Source: CAZLHO01 sp964559455 (GTDB lineage Bacteria > Krumholzibacteriota > Krumholzibacteriia > LZORAL124-64-63). Taken from it: a stretch of 6,349 nucleotides of DNA. Location of the stretch: contig CAZLHO010000099.1 in the NCBI GenBank assembly GCA_964559455.1, forward strand, positions 1-6,349. Direction: 5' to 3'. Positions 5,734 through 6,349 of this stretch are shown one piece after another. Numbering within the stretch: the first letter of the stretch is position 1; each line of letters opens with the position of its first letter. Under the pieces are notes generated by a model. It did no database searches. It saw only the letters and a list, made by a program, of their open reading frames with translations, and was not told the origin of the DNA. A program made the translations under genes and the position numbers.

Positions 5734-6349
5734 TTGAACCTCGAACGACAGATCAGCTTCTTCGAGAAGCAGCACGCGCGGCGCCCCGAAACACGGTGCT
5801 TCCTGCCCTTGGCCGACCTCTACCGTCGGGCCGGTCGCTTCGACGACGCCCTGCTGCTGCTGGCCGAGGGGCTGGAGGCTTTCCCCTACTCCGTCTCGAC
5901 CCTGGTCGTGCTCGGCCTCTGCCACCACGACGCGGGCAATCTCGAGGATGCGGCCGAGGTCTTCACCCGCGTCCACGAGATCGACAGCGACAACCTCATC
6001 GCGCTTTCCCAGCTCGCCGACCAGGCCTGCGCCGAGCAGCGCTGGGAGGACGCCCTGTCCTTCCTCGTCCGCCTGATGACGCTGGAGCCCGACAATCCCC
6101 AGGTGGCCGAAACCCTCTCCGATGTCCAGGGCCACCTGCGGAACCGCAAGGATGGCGTGACCACCGTCCGGTCGCCGCGGATCTTCACGCCGCCACCCGC
6201 CGCCGCAGTTGCAGAGTCCGCCGAGCAGACGGAGGAGGAGGCCCCACCCGAGCCCGTCACGGCCGAAGAATCCGCTGAACCGGAGCCGGAGCCCGAGCCG
6301 GTCGCGGTCGAGGAGCCCGCCGAGCCCGAACCGGAGCCGGAGCCCGTCG
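5734..6349 (+). CDS. Tetratricopeptide-repeat protein with Glu-Pro-rich tail, 3' partial
   Basis: The frame runs open through the right edge; 205 codons are visible. There is no signal peptide or membrane helix in the visible part. After a short N-terminal helix (LERQISFFEKQHARRP), three TPR-like units follow at about 19-52, 53-86 and 87-120. They show the usual spacing of small residues and closing PYS/DSDN/EPDN turns, with ADLYRRAGRFDDALLLLAEG, LGLCHHDAGNLEDAAEVF and LADQACAEQRWEDALSFLVR as repeat cores. TPR arrays bind protein partners, so a scaffold or assembly role is likely. From about residue 150 the chain becomes disordered and acidic, ending in Glu-Pro repeats. Its own promoter and a 95-base gap suggest it is transcribed separately from the upstream membrane-protein operon, though read-through is possible because no clear terminator is seen. 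The missing C-terminus may hold another domain. Confidence 0.85.
   Translation, partial: MNLERQISFFEKQHARRPETRCFLPLADLYRRAGRFDDALLLLAEGLEAFPYSVSTLVVLGLCHHDAGNLEDAAEVFTRVHEIDSDNLIALSQLADQACAEQRWEDALSFLVRLMTLEPDNPQVAETLSDVQGHLRNRKDGVTTVRSPRIFTPPPAAAVAESAEQTEEEAPPEPVTAEESAEPEPEPEPVAVEEPAEPEPEPEPV
6250..6348 (+). repeat. In-frame 45-base (15-residue) Glu-Pro repeat within the TPR gene
   Basis: Two units of the form EPVxxEExAEPEPEP (6250-6294 and 6295-6339) are followed by the start of a third (EPV, 6340-6348) that is cut by the window edge. At DNA level the 19-base string from 6277 recurs exactly at 6328. The array encodes an acidic, extended, probably disordered linker. Arrays of this kind often vary in copy number between strains. 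Confidence 0.75.

Overview
The window is a GC-rich stretch (by eye roughly 70% G+C, with strong G/C preference at third codon positions in every gene) of a bacterial chromosome. It is densely coded on the + strand, with no RNA genes, mobile elements or CRISPR arrays seen. Codon use looks uniform across the genes, so nothing suggests recent transfer. The gene content and the promoter style would fit a poorly cultured high-GC phylum (for example an Eisenbacteria- or Krumholzibacteriota-like lineage), but the sequence cannot prove the taxon.

Region 1 (3-5638) is one tight run of six co-directional genes, almost certainly an operon. In order they are: a 5'-truncated MutL/GlmL-like ASKHA-fold ATPase (3-1418); a 368-residue protein with an N-terminal lipoyl/barrel-sandwich-like part and a C-terminal KOW-like segment (1415-2521); a DUF6754-type membrane-anchored protein (2535-3350); a polytopic membrane protein (3355-4071); a second membrane-anchored alpha/beta protein (4068-4943); and a second polytopic membrane protein (4943-5638). 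Three junctions overlap by 1 to 4 bases (ATGA, ATGA, TGATG). The other two gaps are 13 and 4 bases. Translational coupling and fixed stoichiometry are therefore likely. No B12-dependent mutase gene, the classical partner of GlmL/MutL, is present in the window.

Region 2 (5639-6349) is a 95-base intergenic gap with a good sigma70-like promoter, followed by a TTG-initiated tetratricopeptide-repeat protein that runs off the right edge in a Glu-Pro repeat tail. It is probably a separate transcription unit.

The main point of interest is the six-gene cassette as a whole. A cytoplasmic ASKHA ATPase, a soluble barrel-sandwich protein, two single-domain proteins each held between two membrane helices, and two multi-helix membrane proteins look like parts of one uncharacterised envelope complex. 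The two anchored proteins (2535-3350 and 4068-4943) share length, layout and a C-terminal sequence pattern, which suggests they are distant paralogues. Their charge distribution, however, predicts opposite membrane orientation.
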